Shown one piece after another: positions 1-6,041 of a stretch of DNA of 14,420 bases (position 1 is the stretch's first letter; every line of letters begins with the position of its first letter). The stretch comes from Coemansia sp. RSA 922 (Eukaryota; Kickxellomycota; Kickxellomycetes; Kickxellales; Kickxellaceae), in the NCBI GenBank assembly GCA_027577415.1, contig JANBQS010000622.1:1-14420 (forward strand). Direction: 5' to 3'. The notes below the pieces were generated by a model that saw only the letters and a list, made by a program, of their open reading frames with translations, was not told where the DNA came from and searched no databases. The position numbers and the translations under genes are program-made.

Positions 1-275
1 ATTTAAATGGTAAGAGCATTAGGGATGTTGTTAAAGATCTGAGGGAAAACTATGGAAGGCAGGGCGATGTCTATGTTATAAGGAATCGTAGTTTTTTCTT
101 GCCCTCTCAAGACAAGTTCGAGTTTGGGGATAATAACTTTACATGTCTGTGCTTCGGAAATCCATACAACATCATCCAGTATAAAGGGGAATGGATGTCA
201 AAAGTAGGAGGCTATTACAGATTATTGTTAAAGATAATTGAAGACGAATTTGAAGATCCCGATAAGACACTTTGA
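1..275 (+). CDS. 3' end of an unrecognised protein gene (partial)
   Basis: An open frame enters from the left edge (first whole codon at 3) and runs 90 codons to a TGA at 273-275. The residue mix looks like real protein: alternating charged and aromatic segments, a GNPYN-like turn, a hydrophobic YYRLLLKII stretch near the end, and an acidic tail ending DPDKTL. I do not recognise the family. The first third (SIRDVVKDL, a glycine-containing gap, then DVYVIRN) faintly resembles the ubiquitin-like segment of the protein at 8120-8647, but this is too weak to use. Start and upstream part lie outside the window, so length is unknown. It could also be the last exon of a spliced gene. Confidence 0.65.
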   Translation, partial: LNGKSIRDVVKDLRENYGRQGDVYVIRNRSFFLPSQDKFEFGDNNFTCLCFGNPYNIIQYKGEWMSKVGGYYRLLLKIIEDEFEDPDKTL

Positions 276-803
276 TGGCCTTGGTGTCCTTTATTTCTTC
301 TGAAGAGCAAGTACTCAATTCTTGACAACCCCACGGAGCTTTTGCTTGCTATTATTTAGTGTCAATTGCTTTGTTCTGTGATAGTCTTCTTTTATTATGA
401 CAATACACGCCCAACTATTATGTTGGTTTAACCCTTCTTAGACTCTATGTACAAGAAAATTGGACAGCAACTGCTAACGTGGAATGCTAAGAATGCATCA
501 CGCACTCTAGGCTGTGCATGAGTTGCTAATAAGGAATGGAATTAGCAGAGTGATAGGCATATCACAACCCTCCAGTATTTTCTTATGGACACAATGCACT
601 GCTGCTGGGTGCTGAGTTCGAAAGCCATTCCCACATTTGCATATTCAGTATTTCCATTCAAGCTATTTCTGGGCTTTGCAGCCACAATTGAGAGCTTTTT
701 GGGAATCCACGTCTCTCAAGTAATATATTACTCTTCAATACATAATAGTCTCAATTGCACAATAGTTTGCAAAATCGCCTTCAGCTCCTTAGCCTTCGTG
801 GCA
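276..803. other. AT-rich intergenic DNA upstream of the first zinc-finger microgene
   Basis: No convincing gene is seen. A 75-codon open frame at 585-812 runs over the TATA box at 804 and is not preserved in the related DNA at 2405-2600, so I treat it as chance. The stretch from about 560 onwards is recognisably related to 2388 onwards: both contain a CCTCC followed closely by TTTTCTTAT(T/G)GACACAATG. It is therefore probably a duplicated promoter region. Confidence 0.5.
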
Positions 804-810
804 TATAAAT
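804..810 (+). promoter_or_regulatory. TATA box of microgene 1
   Basis: TATAAAT in the context GGCATATAAATAGAGGA, 103 bp before the ATG at 907. Almost the same string (AGCATATAAATAGAAGA) precedes the related gene at 2693. Confidence 0.7.
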
Positions 811-906
811 AGAGGAAGACAAGTCACCTCTATTTTCATAAATTTTAATTGTCAATATATAAAAACTTGTCTCATTCCTATTTCGCCACTTTCTACATAG
901 TTTCAA

Positions 907-1041
907 ATGAATACCTCTACTGAAAATGGACAAGACAAAGTCCGCGTCGCGTGTAGTTGCCCCAATTGTAGAGTCTATTTTATGGCTTACAACATCCAAG
1001 ATCTCCAGATGTTGGTGGCCGAGCACAAATGTAATTTGTAG
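907..1041 (+). CDS. Single zinc-finger-like microprotein 1 (44 aa)
   Basis: A 44-codon frame from ATG 907 to TAG 1039-1041. The protein is an 18-residue polar N-terminus followed by one cysteine/histidine knuckle: C18, C21, H40 and C42, i.e. C-x2-C-x18-H-x-C. CPNC is followed by V, Y and F, giving the hydrophobic core expected after the first ligand pair. The gene at 2693 has its ligands at the same four residue positions and a related promoter, which supports this start and argues against chance. A single finger with no other domain suggests a small metal-binding protein, perhaps one that titrates or modifies a larger DNA- or protein-binding partner; that role is inference. An extra cysteine at C16 is not shared. 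The frame is too short for most automatic gene finders. Confidence 0.72.
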   Translation: MNTSTENGQDKVRVACSCPNCRVYFMAYNIQDLQMLVAEHKCNL

Positions 1042-1738
1042 AATTTTGAGCTCGAGTTCACAATATAGCTTGCTATTCCATATTCATATCTCGCGACTCT
1101 CTTACTGCCGTTTATCGTAATGGTTTCCTAATTACCTGTCTACTTCTTCTATGTTACAGGCGCATAGGAGCTGGCTTAAGTAAAGATTCGAGCCTTAGCA
1201 ACCATGGTTTGGTTCTCTATCCACTTTTTCTTGAAGTCTTTACTAATATAATAGTTGGATCAGGTGAATCCAGAGATATTACTCCCCTCTAGCAAACAAA
1301 CACCCAGAGAGAAAAAATCACTAACCAGTATGCAAATGGCTATATCATCTGTAAGATATTAGAATAGATATTAATAAATCAACTAATATATTGTAATTCT
1401 ATCAAGTACAAGCCACAATTTCTCTATTGACTCCATAATTTGCAACATACATAATAGCATTAGATGTGGCGTACACATCGGAAGGGTATAGCTCTTTGAG
1501 TGTCCCGGAAACTGCGCAATAAAGTACCCAGCCGGCCCAACAGTGCACGTGTAGCACTTGCCGACTGGGGATCTCCTGAGCCACCGGCAACCATCTCTGG
1601 GGTGCTGAGTCTTCTGCTAAACGCCAAAAATAAAGTGGCAATGAAAATCATCAACCCATCCCGGATTACGTAGCAACACTGCACCACACTGGCTTTTTTT
1701 CCTACATACAGCTCTGTAAGAAGGCAGTCCAAAAAGGC
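1042..1738. other. Intergenic stretch between microgenes 1 and 2
   Basis: No supported gene. The 3' part (about 1490-1740) is richer in GC than the rest and has two overlapping - strand open frames of 79 and 90 codons. Neither has a recognisable domain, TATA box or relative nearby, so neither is called. A GCACGTGT (CACGTG, E-box-like) lies near 1545; its relevance is unknown. Confidence 0.45.
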
Positions 1739-1746
1739 TATTTAAG
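1739..1746 (+). promoter_or_regulatory. TATA-like box of microgene 2
   Basis: TATTTAAG, 167 bp before the ATG at 1906, followed by a long pyrimidine-rich leader (clusters of CTCTTCC and CTTCATC). It is a weaker match and more distant than the boxes of the other four microgenes. Confidence 0.45.
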
Positions 1747-1905
1747 CAGCAGCACCTTCCAGTTGGATACAGATTCTAATTGCTCCAAATATTTTTCATC
1801 TCACTTGTAAAAAAAAGAACATTCTCACTCTTCCTCCGCTGCACTTGCACTTCATCACAGTCACCCTAAATTCATCCTACCTTCCGATTACGTTTTCATA
1901 TAGTT

Positions 1906-2100
1906 ATGCACTATTCGGTTCCTTATTCCAATGTGTCAATACCCGATGAGCCCTTTCTTTGTGGTTGGTGTCGTGGGTTCTTTGACACACTCCGGCACTA
2001 CCACGATCACTTTATTAACGGCAAATGCCCCAGTCAACTAGAAACACAATATAAGTTGGACCAGTCTGATATCATCAAGGGCAATACTCCATTTTCTTAG
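1906..2100 (+). CDS. Single C2HC zinc-finger-like microprotein 2 (64 aa)
   Basis: A 64-codon frame from ATG 1906 to TAG 2098-2100. The N-terminus of 18 residues ends PFL, then come C19, C22, H35 and C41, i.e. C-x2-C-x12-H-x5-C. Aromatic F26 lies four residues after the second cysteine, as in classical C2H2 fingers, and tyrosine Y32 is three before H35. The proteins at 3071 and 3440 have ligands at the same residues 19, 22 and 35, with another at 41, and the same Y-x-x-H. It is the only member with a tail: 23 polar residues after C41, without a motif I recognise. Extra histidines H31 and H33 flank the expected ligand. Role unknown; presumed zinc-binding. Confidence 0.78.
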   Translation: MHYSVPYSNVSIPDEPFLCGWCRGFFDTLRHYHDHFINGKCPSQLETQYKLDQSDIIKGNTPFS

Positions 2101-2594
2101 TACTTTGGAAATAACACTCCTGTAAAGTAAAATGTTGCACAAAACTTGACAATCTCCTCATGCCATATGGTTGGGTAGCCATCAACGCGGAGGCAACATT
2201 TTCCTGGGTTTAGGTCAGTTGTCGAGTAGAAATTTAATTCAAAAGGGTAATTGGTAGTAATAGCGAGCTAACGAGTTACCTTTATAATGTTGATATGCTC
2301 AACATGCGTTCACTACTAACTATAAGCGTACTAATAAGATATTGTGACGCAAAAACATAATGGCGATTGGCCGAGCAACAGGAATATTACAATCCTCCTT
2401 TTTTCTTATTGACACAATGGTCTATGGAATTATTGACATGGTCAAGAATTCAATTTTGACATGCTACCTATTTTTAGGCTTGTCAATTACAATAAGAGCA
2501 AATTAGGAGTCCACACATTCACAATAGGATGTGTACTTTCAATAAAACAATTATCTGAATTACACAATAGCCATAATGTTTCTAGTCTGTAGCA
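2101..2594. other. Intergenic DNA, duplicated promoter region of microgene 3
   Basis: No gene seen. From about 2260 it resembles the DNA before microgene 1: a GCTAACG near the start, CTAATAAG, then CCTCC followed by TTTTCTTATTGACACAATG at 2401-2419, and later a TATA box in nearly identical context. Small insertions and deletions separate the two copies (223 bp against 190 bp from the CTTAT motif to the TATA box). Confidence 0.5.
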
Positions 2595-2601
2595 TATAAA
2601 T
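2595..2601 (+). promoter_or_regulatory. TATA box of microgene 3
   Basis: TATAAAT within AGCATATAAATAGAAGA, 98 bp before the ATG at 2693; near-identical to the box before microgene 1. Confidence 0.7.
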
Positions 2602-2692
2602 AGAAGACCAAAAGTCGCCAATACTTTTACTTATTCGCTATACCACAAACCTACCCAGCCTATTTTCTTATTACTTTCTCTACACTTGGCAA

Positions 2693-2821
2693 ATGATTGA
2701 AACCACGGATACTGAGAGTGCCATGAATATCGAATTTTACATGTGCCCCACGTGTGAAGTCTGGATCAAGGCACATACCGCTGACGAGATGATTGTAAAA
2801 ATATGTATGCACGAATGTTGA
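2693..2821 (+). CDS. Single zinc-finger-like microprotein 3 (42 aa), paralogue of microprotein 1
   Basis: A 42-codon frame from ATG 2693 to TGA 2819-2821. The N-terminus is acidic and threonine-rich (17 residues, ending EFYM), then come C18, C21, C38, H40 and C42, which is the last residue. The C-x2-C-x18-H-x-C spacing and all four residue positions equal those of the protein at 907, and the residues after CP(N/T)C are alike (V, then an aromatic). There is an internal methionine at residue 11, but the shared ligand positions favour the first ATG. The extra C38 could replace C42 as a ligand. Presumed to bind one zinc ion; partner unknown. It is the smallest gene of the cluster. Confidence 0.72.
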   Translation: MIETTDTESAMNIEFYMCPTCEVWIKAHTADEMIVKICMHEC

Positions 2822-2975
2822 TTACAATTACCTACAACTGAATATCAGCAGTTTTATTGAGACGTTGGTTCGGAATTCTGCCGTCACAATAATAAACAGA
2901 ACGCGAATAGTTCATTATGTAGGTTTTAAGGTCTGACTCAATAACATTACATAAAGTGCTTCCAGTGAAAGTGCG

Positions 2976-2982
2976 TATAAAT
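2976..2982 (+). promoter_or_regulatory. TATA box of microgene 4
   Basis: TATAAAT in the context GCGTATAAATAGTAGC, 95 bp before the ATG at 3071. Confidence 0.68.
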
Positions 2983-3070
2983 AGTAGCAAGTAATTGCAC
3001 TCTGCGACATTCGTCATATCGCTTGCAAGGCTGCTTTCAAATCGCATTTTCTCTATCTATTATTTTTCAG

Positions 3071-3211
3071 ATGCTTTCTATTTCGGACAATGGGCATGGA
3101 CTTGACGAGGACACCGAGTTTTATTGTCACAACTGCAACACTGTTATCAAAGGAGCATTTACCTATTACCACCACTTGATCATGTGCACTCATTTCTATT
3201 TCAAGGATTGA
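3071..3211 (+). CDS. Single C2HC zinc-finger-like microprotein 4 (46 aa)
   Basis: A 46-codon frame from ATG 3071 to TGA 3209-3211. An 18-residue acidic N-terminus (DEDTEFY just before the finger) is followed by C19, C22, H35, C39 and H41: C-x2-C-x12-H-x3-C, a standard C2HC spacing, with H41 at the position where microproteins 2 and 5 have a cysteine. Y32 precedes H35 by three as in those two. The frame is open further upstream to a TTG at 3023, but that has no ATG and would break the shared leader length. The ATG directly follows TATTTTTCAG, which looks like a 3' splice site; an intron in the leader is possible but unproven. Presumed zinc-binding; function unknown. Confidence 0.78.
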   Translation: MLSISDNGHGLDEDTEFYCHNCNTVIKGAFTYYHHLIMCTHFYFKD

Positions 3212-3350
3212 GAACGGCTGTATCTCTGTAGCATAGCTTATTGTGGTAATAGGTGACATGCATGATGGCCATCGCTATTCACAAGAGCTACAAGCCTTTT
3301 TTATTTACAATTGTAACACTCTTTTCACGCCTTTTGTATTTGAGAGGGGC

Positions 3351-3358
3351 TATATAAG
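3351..3358 (+). promoter_or_regulatory. TATA box of microgene 5
   Basis: TATATAAG in the context GGGGCTATATAAGGTA, 89 bp before the ATG at 3440. Confidence 0.68.
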
Positions 3359-3439
3359 GTAATGAATTCAATCGTCCATGAGCCTTTTTTATTATTTTTA
3401 ATCTGTCATAACTAACTATCTTGTAACTGTCATAGTATA

Positions 3440-3586
3440 ATGTTGTATCCCAATAACCGCGGCACTCTGGTGTATTCAGGACCTGTTTATCGCTGTCGGC
3501 AGTGCGGCAAAGAATTTCAAATGAGAGACGTTTACGTATATCATCTTGAACATGTAAAATGCATGACAGACCCCAAGGTCTGGTAG
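3440..3586 (+). CDS. Single C2H2/C2HC zinc-finger-like microprotein 5 (48 aa)
   Basis: A 48-codon frame from ATG 3440 to TAG 3584-3586. This is the best finger of the five: Y-R-C-R-Q-C-G-K-E-F is the canonical opening of a C2H2 finger (aromatic two before the first Cys, Phe four after the second), then Y-x-x-H. Ligand candidates are C19, C22, H35, H38 and C41, at the same residue numbers as microprotein 2, so it can be read as C-x2-C-x12-H-x2-H or C-x2-C-x12-H-x5-C. The N-terminal 18 residues are neutral to basic rather than acidic as in microprotein 4. A seven-residue tail ends PKVW. It closes the array: the next gene runs the other way and its stop is only 60 bp downstream. Confidence 0.8.
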   Translation: MLYPNNRGTLVYSGPVYRCRQCGKEFQMRDVYVYHLEHVKCMTDPKVW

Positions 3587-3645
3587 TCTTTACGAAGCTA
3601 GCAGAGTTGATATTTTAAATAAACATCTACGTCCCCGTACTAGTT

Positions 3646-4449
3646 TCAACCACACGTGTGCGTACGGAACCGCAAAAGGCAAGTGCGTAATGTAAAGTAT
3701 AAAGCCACAGCGGCTGTCAGTGTTGAAACAAGCACAAAACGCAAGTGCATGGACGGCAACATTGGTTCGGACGCATGAACGACAAATGTAAGCGCTCCTT
3801 CGACTGGTGCACAAAGGGCCAGCTGCATCATTATCGCTACGACAACAGACGCTTGGAATACCAGGCTACCAGTCCTTCGTTTGTCGCTGGTACAAGCCAT
3901 AAAGTCGAGTAGATCGTAGGAGCAAGTCAACGATAGAACCTGCCAGAACGCCATATTCGATCTCCAGTACAACATGTGATAACCAAGTACTCCCGCCGGC
4001 AGAGCCGACAAAGACACGTGGATAAACGCCAAAGCAACAATCGCGGCTGCCAAAGATACAGCGACTACCATTGTCCGCATATCCGCTTCAGAGTCGGTAG
4101 GCGTGGGAGCCGAGAGCTTATCAGTGACAGAAAGTGACCTGCTACTGCGTTTCTTAGCCACGAGGCGAAAAAGAAGGCCGGCTGGAGGTAGGACGGATAG
4201 GAGCAGGTTCAGGGATGGCCAGACCACGCCCAGGCGTAAGCAGTCGTCAAGTAGTGATTGAGGCAGCGTTGAGCGGAAAGGGCACAGCACTTCTCCTTCG
4301 CTGTTAAAGTATTGCTGACCGGCTTTAAAGGACGAGTAAATTGTGGCGGCTGTCAGCAGTACAAGAATAGGCTTGAGCACATAATGGACTGCAGCTCCGA
4401 GTTGTGTGTCAGCGGGCCTCGGCAGTTCCGGTGACGACTGCTTAGACAT
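3646..4449 (-). CDS. Multi-pass membrane protein of unknown function (267 aa)
   Basis: The start is the ATG at 4449-4447 (MSKQSSPELPRP). The frame stays open to 4632, but that part is read from T-rich, pyrimidine-rich DNA and gives a run of Phe/Leu typical of a translated 5' leader. Hydrophobic segments lie at about residues 19-40, 73-95, 127-149, 195-215 and 236-256, with a weaker one at 152-182, so five or six membrane spans are likely. A basic loop (AKKRSSRS, about 98-105) followed by a Ser/Thr/Pro-rich stretch (105-122) separates the second and third spans and probably faces the cytosol. The C-terminus is basic with cysteines. I recognise no family motif. Codons are GC-rich compared with the microgenes next door. 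No intron signals are needed to explain the frame. Confidence 0.78.
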   Translation of the reverse strand: MSKQSSPELPRPADTQLGAAVHYVLKPILVLLTAATIYSSFKAGQQYFNSEGEVLCPFRSTLPQSLLDDCLRLGVVWPSLNLLLSVLPPAGLLFRLVAKKRSSRSLSVTDKLSAPTPTDSEADMRTMVVAVSLAAAIVALAFIHVSLSALPAGVLGYHMLYWRSNMAFWQVLSLTCSYDLLDFMACTSDKRRTGSLVFQASVVVAIMMQLALCAPVEGALTFVVHASEPMLPSMHLRFVLVSTLTAAVALYFTLRTCLLRFRTHTCG

Positions 4450-4800
4450 GAGGTCCAAAATAATCGATATGGTCGCGTCAGAAAAAAAAGTATAGTCGTA
4501 AAAAAAAAACAGAAAGTGAGAAAAAAAGAAAAGGTATTTCGCTGGAAAAAAAAGAAAGTGCGTCTTTCTTACAAGACAACTATTCGTTTTTGTTGTGTCC
4601 CAAAGAACAATCTGTCTGAGAAAACGCCTCAAAAAAGTGGCTGGTTTGAATAGTTGAGCAAGCGAGAAAAGGCTTTCCCATCATACATGTGCAGGATAGT
4701 TTTCTCACAAGCTAAGCGGCATTAACGAATAAAAAATAATTAAAGAATAGAATAATCTATTTTTTTTATTTTTATTTCAAAGTAATACAGTTTTACATGT
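4450..4800. other. Leader/promoter region of the membrane protein gene
   Basis: No gene. It is dominated by homopurine runs on the + strand (A8-A10 tracts between 4479 and 4560), which are polypyrimidine on the coding strand and probably a 5' leader. At 4726-4780 there is an A/T-rich tract that may hold the polyadenylation signals of the upstream 104-residue gene. No clear TATA box for the membrane protein gene was found. Confidence 0.45.
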
Positions 4801-5115
4801 CTAGATCTGGAGATGACGAGCAGCGCCCGGATACAGTTTAAGCAGAGCCTCGATATCTTCAGCCGTCATGTGTCGGCGAGCTAGAGCCGCAGCTTGTTGA
4901 CGGGAATGAAGTGCAGCACCCGAGTCTTCCTCAGGAACGACTATGACGCGCGACTGCTGGTTCATCACTTCACGCATACGCCTCGGATACAAGTCACAGT
5001 CATCCGTGTATACTGGCGACCGCAAAAGCAAGTCCCGCGCGCTAGTACTTGGCGCACTCAGTGGGCTAGAAACCGAGGCAAAATCGACAGCTATAGGCGA
5101 CATGAAAGAAGGCAA
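4801..5115 (-). CDS. Unrecognised small protein (104 aa)
   Basis: The frame runs from ATG 5115 to TAG at 4803-4801; a second methionine is four residues in. The first 30 residues are rich in Ser, Ala and Pro (low complexity). They are followed by an acidic/aromatic patch (TDDCDLYPRRM, about 38-48), a likely helix (AALHSRQQAAALARRHM, about 67-83) and TAEDIEALLKLYPGAARHLQI at the C-terminus, which looks like an amphipathic helix with a conserved-looking LYPGA turn. No known domain recognised. A TATA box on the same strand about 105-110 bp upstream matches the spacing of other genes in the window and is the main support for it being expressed. It lies back to back with the phosphatase gene, sharing a 926-bp divergent intergenic region. 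Confidence 0.65.
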   Translation of the reverse strand: MPSFMSPIAVDFASVSSPLSAPSTSARDLLLRSPVYTDDCDLYPRRMREVMNQQSRVIVVPEEDSGAALHSRQQAAALARRHMTAEDIEALLKLYPGAARHLQI

Positions 5116-5218
5116 ACAAGAAAAAAAGAGTGGGGAAAAGTAAAAACAGAACTAGAAAAGGAGTAAATGAAAAAAGAGGTGGGGCTATAAAGTACTGGCG
5201 CAGATTCCTCCCTCAGAG

Positions 5219-5226
5219 TATTTATA
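5219..5226 (-). promoter_or_regulatory. TATA box of the 104-residue gene
   Basis: The + strand reads TATTTATA, so the - strand has TATAAATA, about 104-111 bp before the ATG at 5115. Confidence 0.6.
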
Positions 5227-5457
5227 CCCGTGACAGGTTCGGACAAAGTAGAAAGTGAGGAGGAGGGGTCAGAAAAAAAAAAGTTGCCGCAATTCCCTGT
5301 TTTTCTCGTTGCAAGTGTCCCGTGCACACTTTTGGAAGAGCCAAACATGCAAGCCCGCTCCTTTGCCGAGTGGCAGATGTTGTTTTTCTCGGGCTTTGCA
5401 TGAGGCTGACTCTGCTGACACCCCTTCTTTCGCATTAAATGCACAAATGATATTGAG

Positions 5458-5465
5458 TGACGTCA
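5458..5465. promoter_or_regulatory. Perfect CRE-like palindrome TGACGTCA
   Basis: This exact 8-bp palindrome is the consensus site of bZIP factors of the CREB/ATF type. It lies in the divergent region about 340 bp from the 104-residue gene's start and 577 bp from the phosphatase start. Sequence identity is certain; function is inference. Confidence 0.5.
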
Positions 5466-5534
5466 CATTCAGGGACACAAAAAAAGGGGGAGTGCAAAGC
5501 AGAGACGTAATTTGCGATGCTGCACCCTGTATGA

Positions 5535-5546
5535 CCTGCATGCAGG
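5535..5546. repeat. 12-bp perfect palindrome CCTGCATGCAGG
   Basis: A self-complementary 12-mer without spacer, in the divergent promoter region. It may be a dimeric factor site or chance. Confidence 0.4.
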
Positions 5547-5938
5547 AGAGCTCGTGATAGTCTGTTTGAGAGAGATGGGATATCGTAGTCCTAATAATAA
5601 AAAAGCGCAAGTAAACCAATGCAGCGTGGCTCTCAGTCTTCCAAGCTTTTGTCTCGGACAGCTCAGCCAGACATCTGGTCTGTGCGATCAAGATATTTGG
5701 TGCTTTTTCGATAAATTTTTTTTGTTCAATCCCAGTCTATCGGCTCATGTTTCGGCGAGGTGGGGGAGAAAAGGGCGCCCACTCTGTTAATAAGGTTAAG
5801 TACATAGAACAAAAACACATCCCTTCCCCCTCCCCGCAGTTTCACGATCCACAGAGTAGGTTAGAAAAAAAAATGATATCTATTGCTAAAATGCCGATAA
5901 ACAAAAACTAAAAACGAAACGATGGGCTGAACAAAGCC

Positions 5939-5946
5939 TATAAAAT
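5939..5946 (+). promoter_or_regulatory. TATA box of the alkaline phosphatase gene
   Basis: TATAAAAT, 103 bp before the ATG at 6042, the same spacing as microgene 1. Confidence 0.72.
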
Positions 5947-6041
5947 AAGACTAGTTGGATAGCGGCCCTGTCTTCAAAACACATTGGTTATTTACATTTG
6001 TTTTTTTTGCATTGACGCCAGAACACTTACAATTCTTTAAA

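Larger units (their letters stand above)
5227..5938. other. Divergent upstream region between the 104-residue gene and the phosphatase
   Basis: No supported gene; overlapping open frames on both strands have no recognisable content. It holds likely regulatory sites: a perfect CRE-type TGACGTCA at 5458-5465, a 12-bp palindrome at 5535-5546, and several AGGGG/CCCCT motifs (near 5260, 5484 and 5827) resembling stress-response elements of yeasts. No CACGTG, the core of yeast Pho4 sites, is present here, so phosphate control of that type is not indicated. Confidence 0.5.

Noticed and set aside
585..812. 75-codon + strand open frame before microgene 1
   Set aside because: It overlaps the TATA box at 804, has no recognisable domain, and the related DNA upstream of microgene 3 does not keep the frame.
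1402..1732. Two overlapping - strand frames of 79 and 90 codons
   Set aside because: No domain, no supported promoter and no paralogue. A third frame there contains a C-x2-C string (CYTC) but lacks a finger-like continuation and a start at the right distance.
3023..3070. Upstream extension of microgene 4
   Set aside because: It starts at a TTG, not ATG, and would destroy the leader length shared with microproteins 2 and 5.
4450..4632. N-terminal extension of the membrane protein by 61 residues
   Set aside because: It is read from poly-T/pyrimidine runs and gives Phe-rich low-complexity sequence; more likely an untranslated leader.
5091..5691. Long - strand and + strand frames in the divergent phosphatase promoter (up to 140 codons)
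   Set aside because: Mutually overlapping on both strands, low complexity, no domain; they run over the CRE site and the promoter of the 104-residue gene.
5955..6041. Upstream extension of the phosphatase by 29 residues
   Set aside because: It would start at a TTG about 16 bp after the TATA box. The ATG at 6042 begins a proper signal peptide and fits the TATA spacing.
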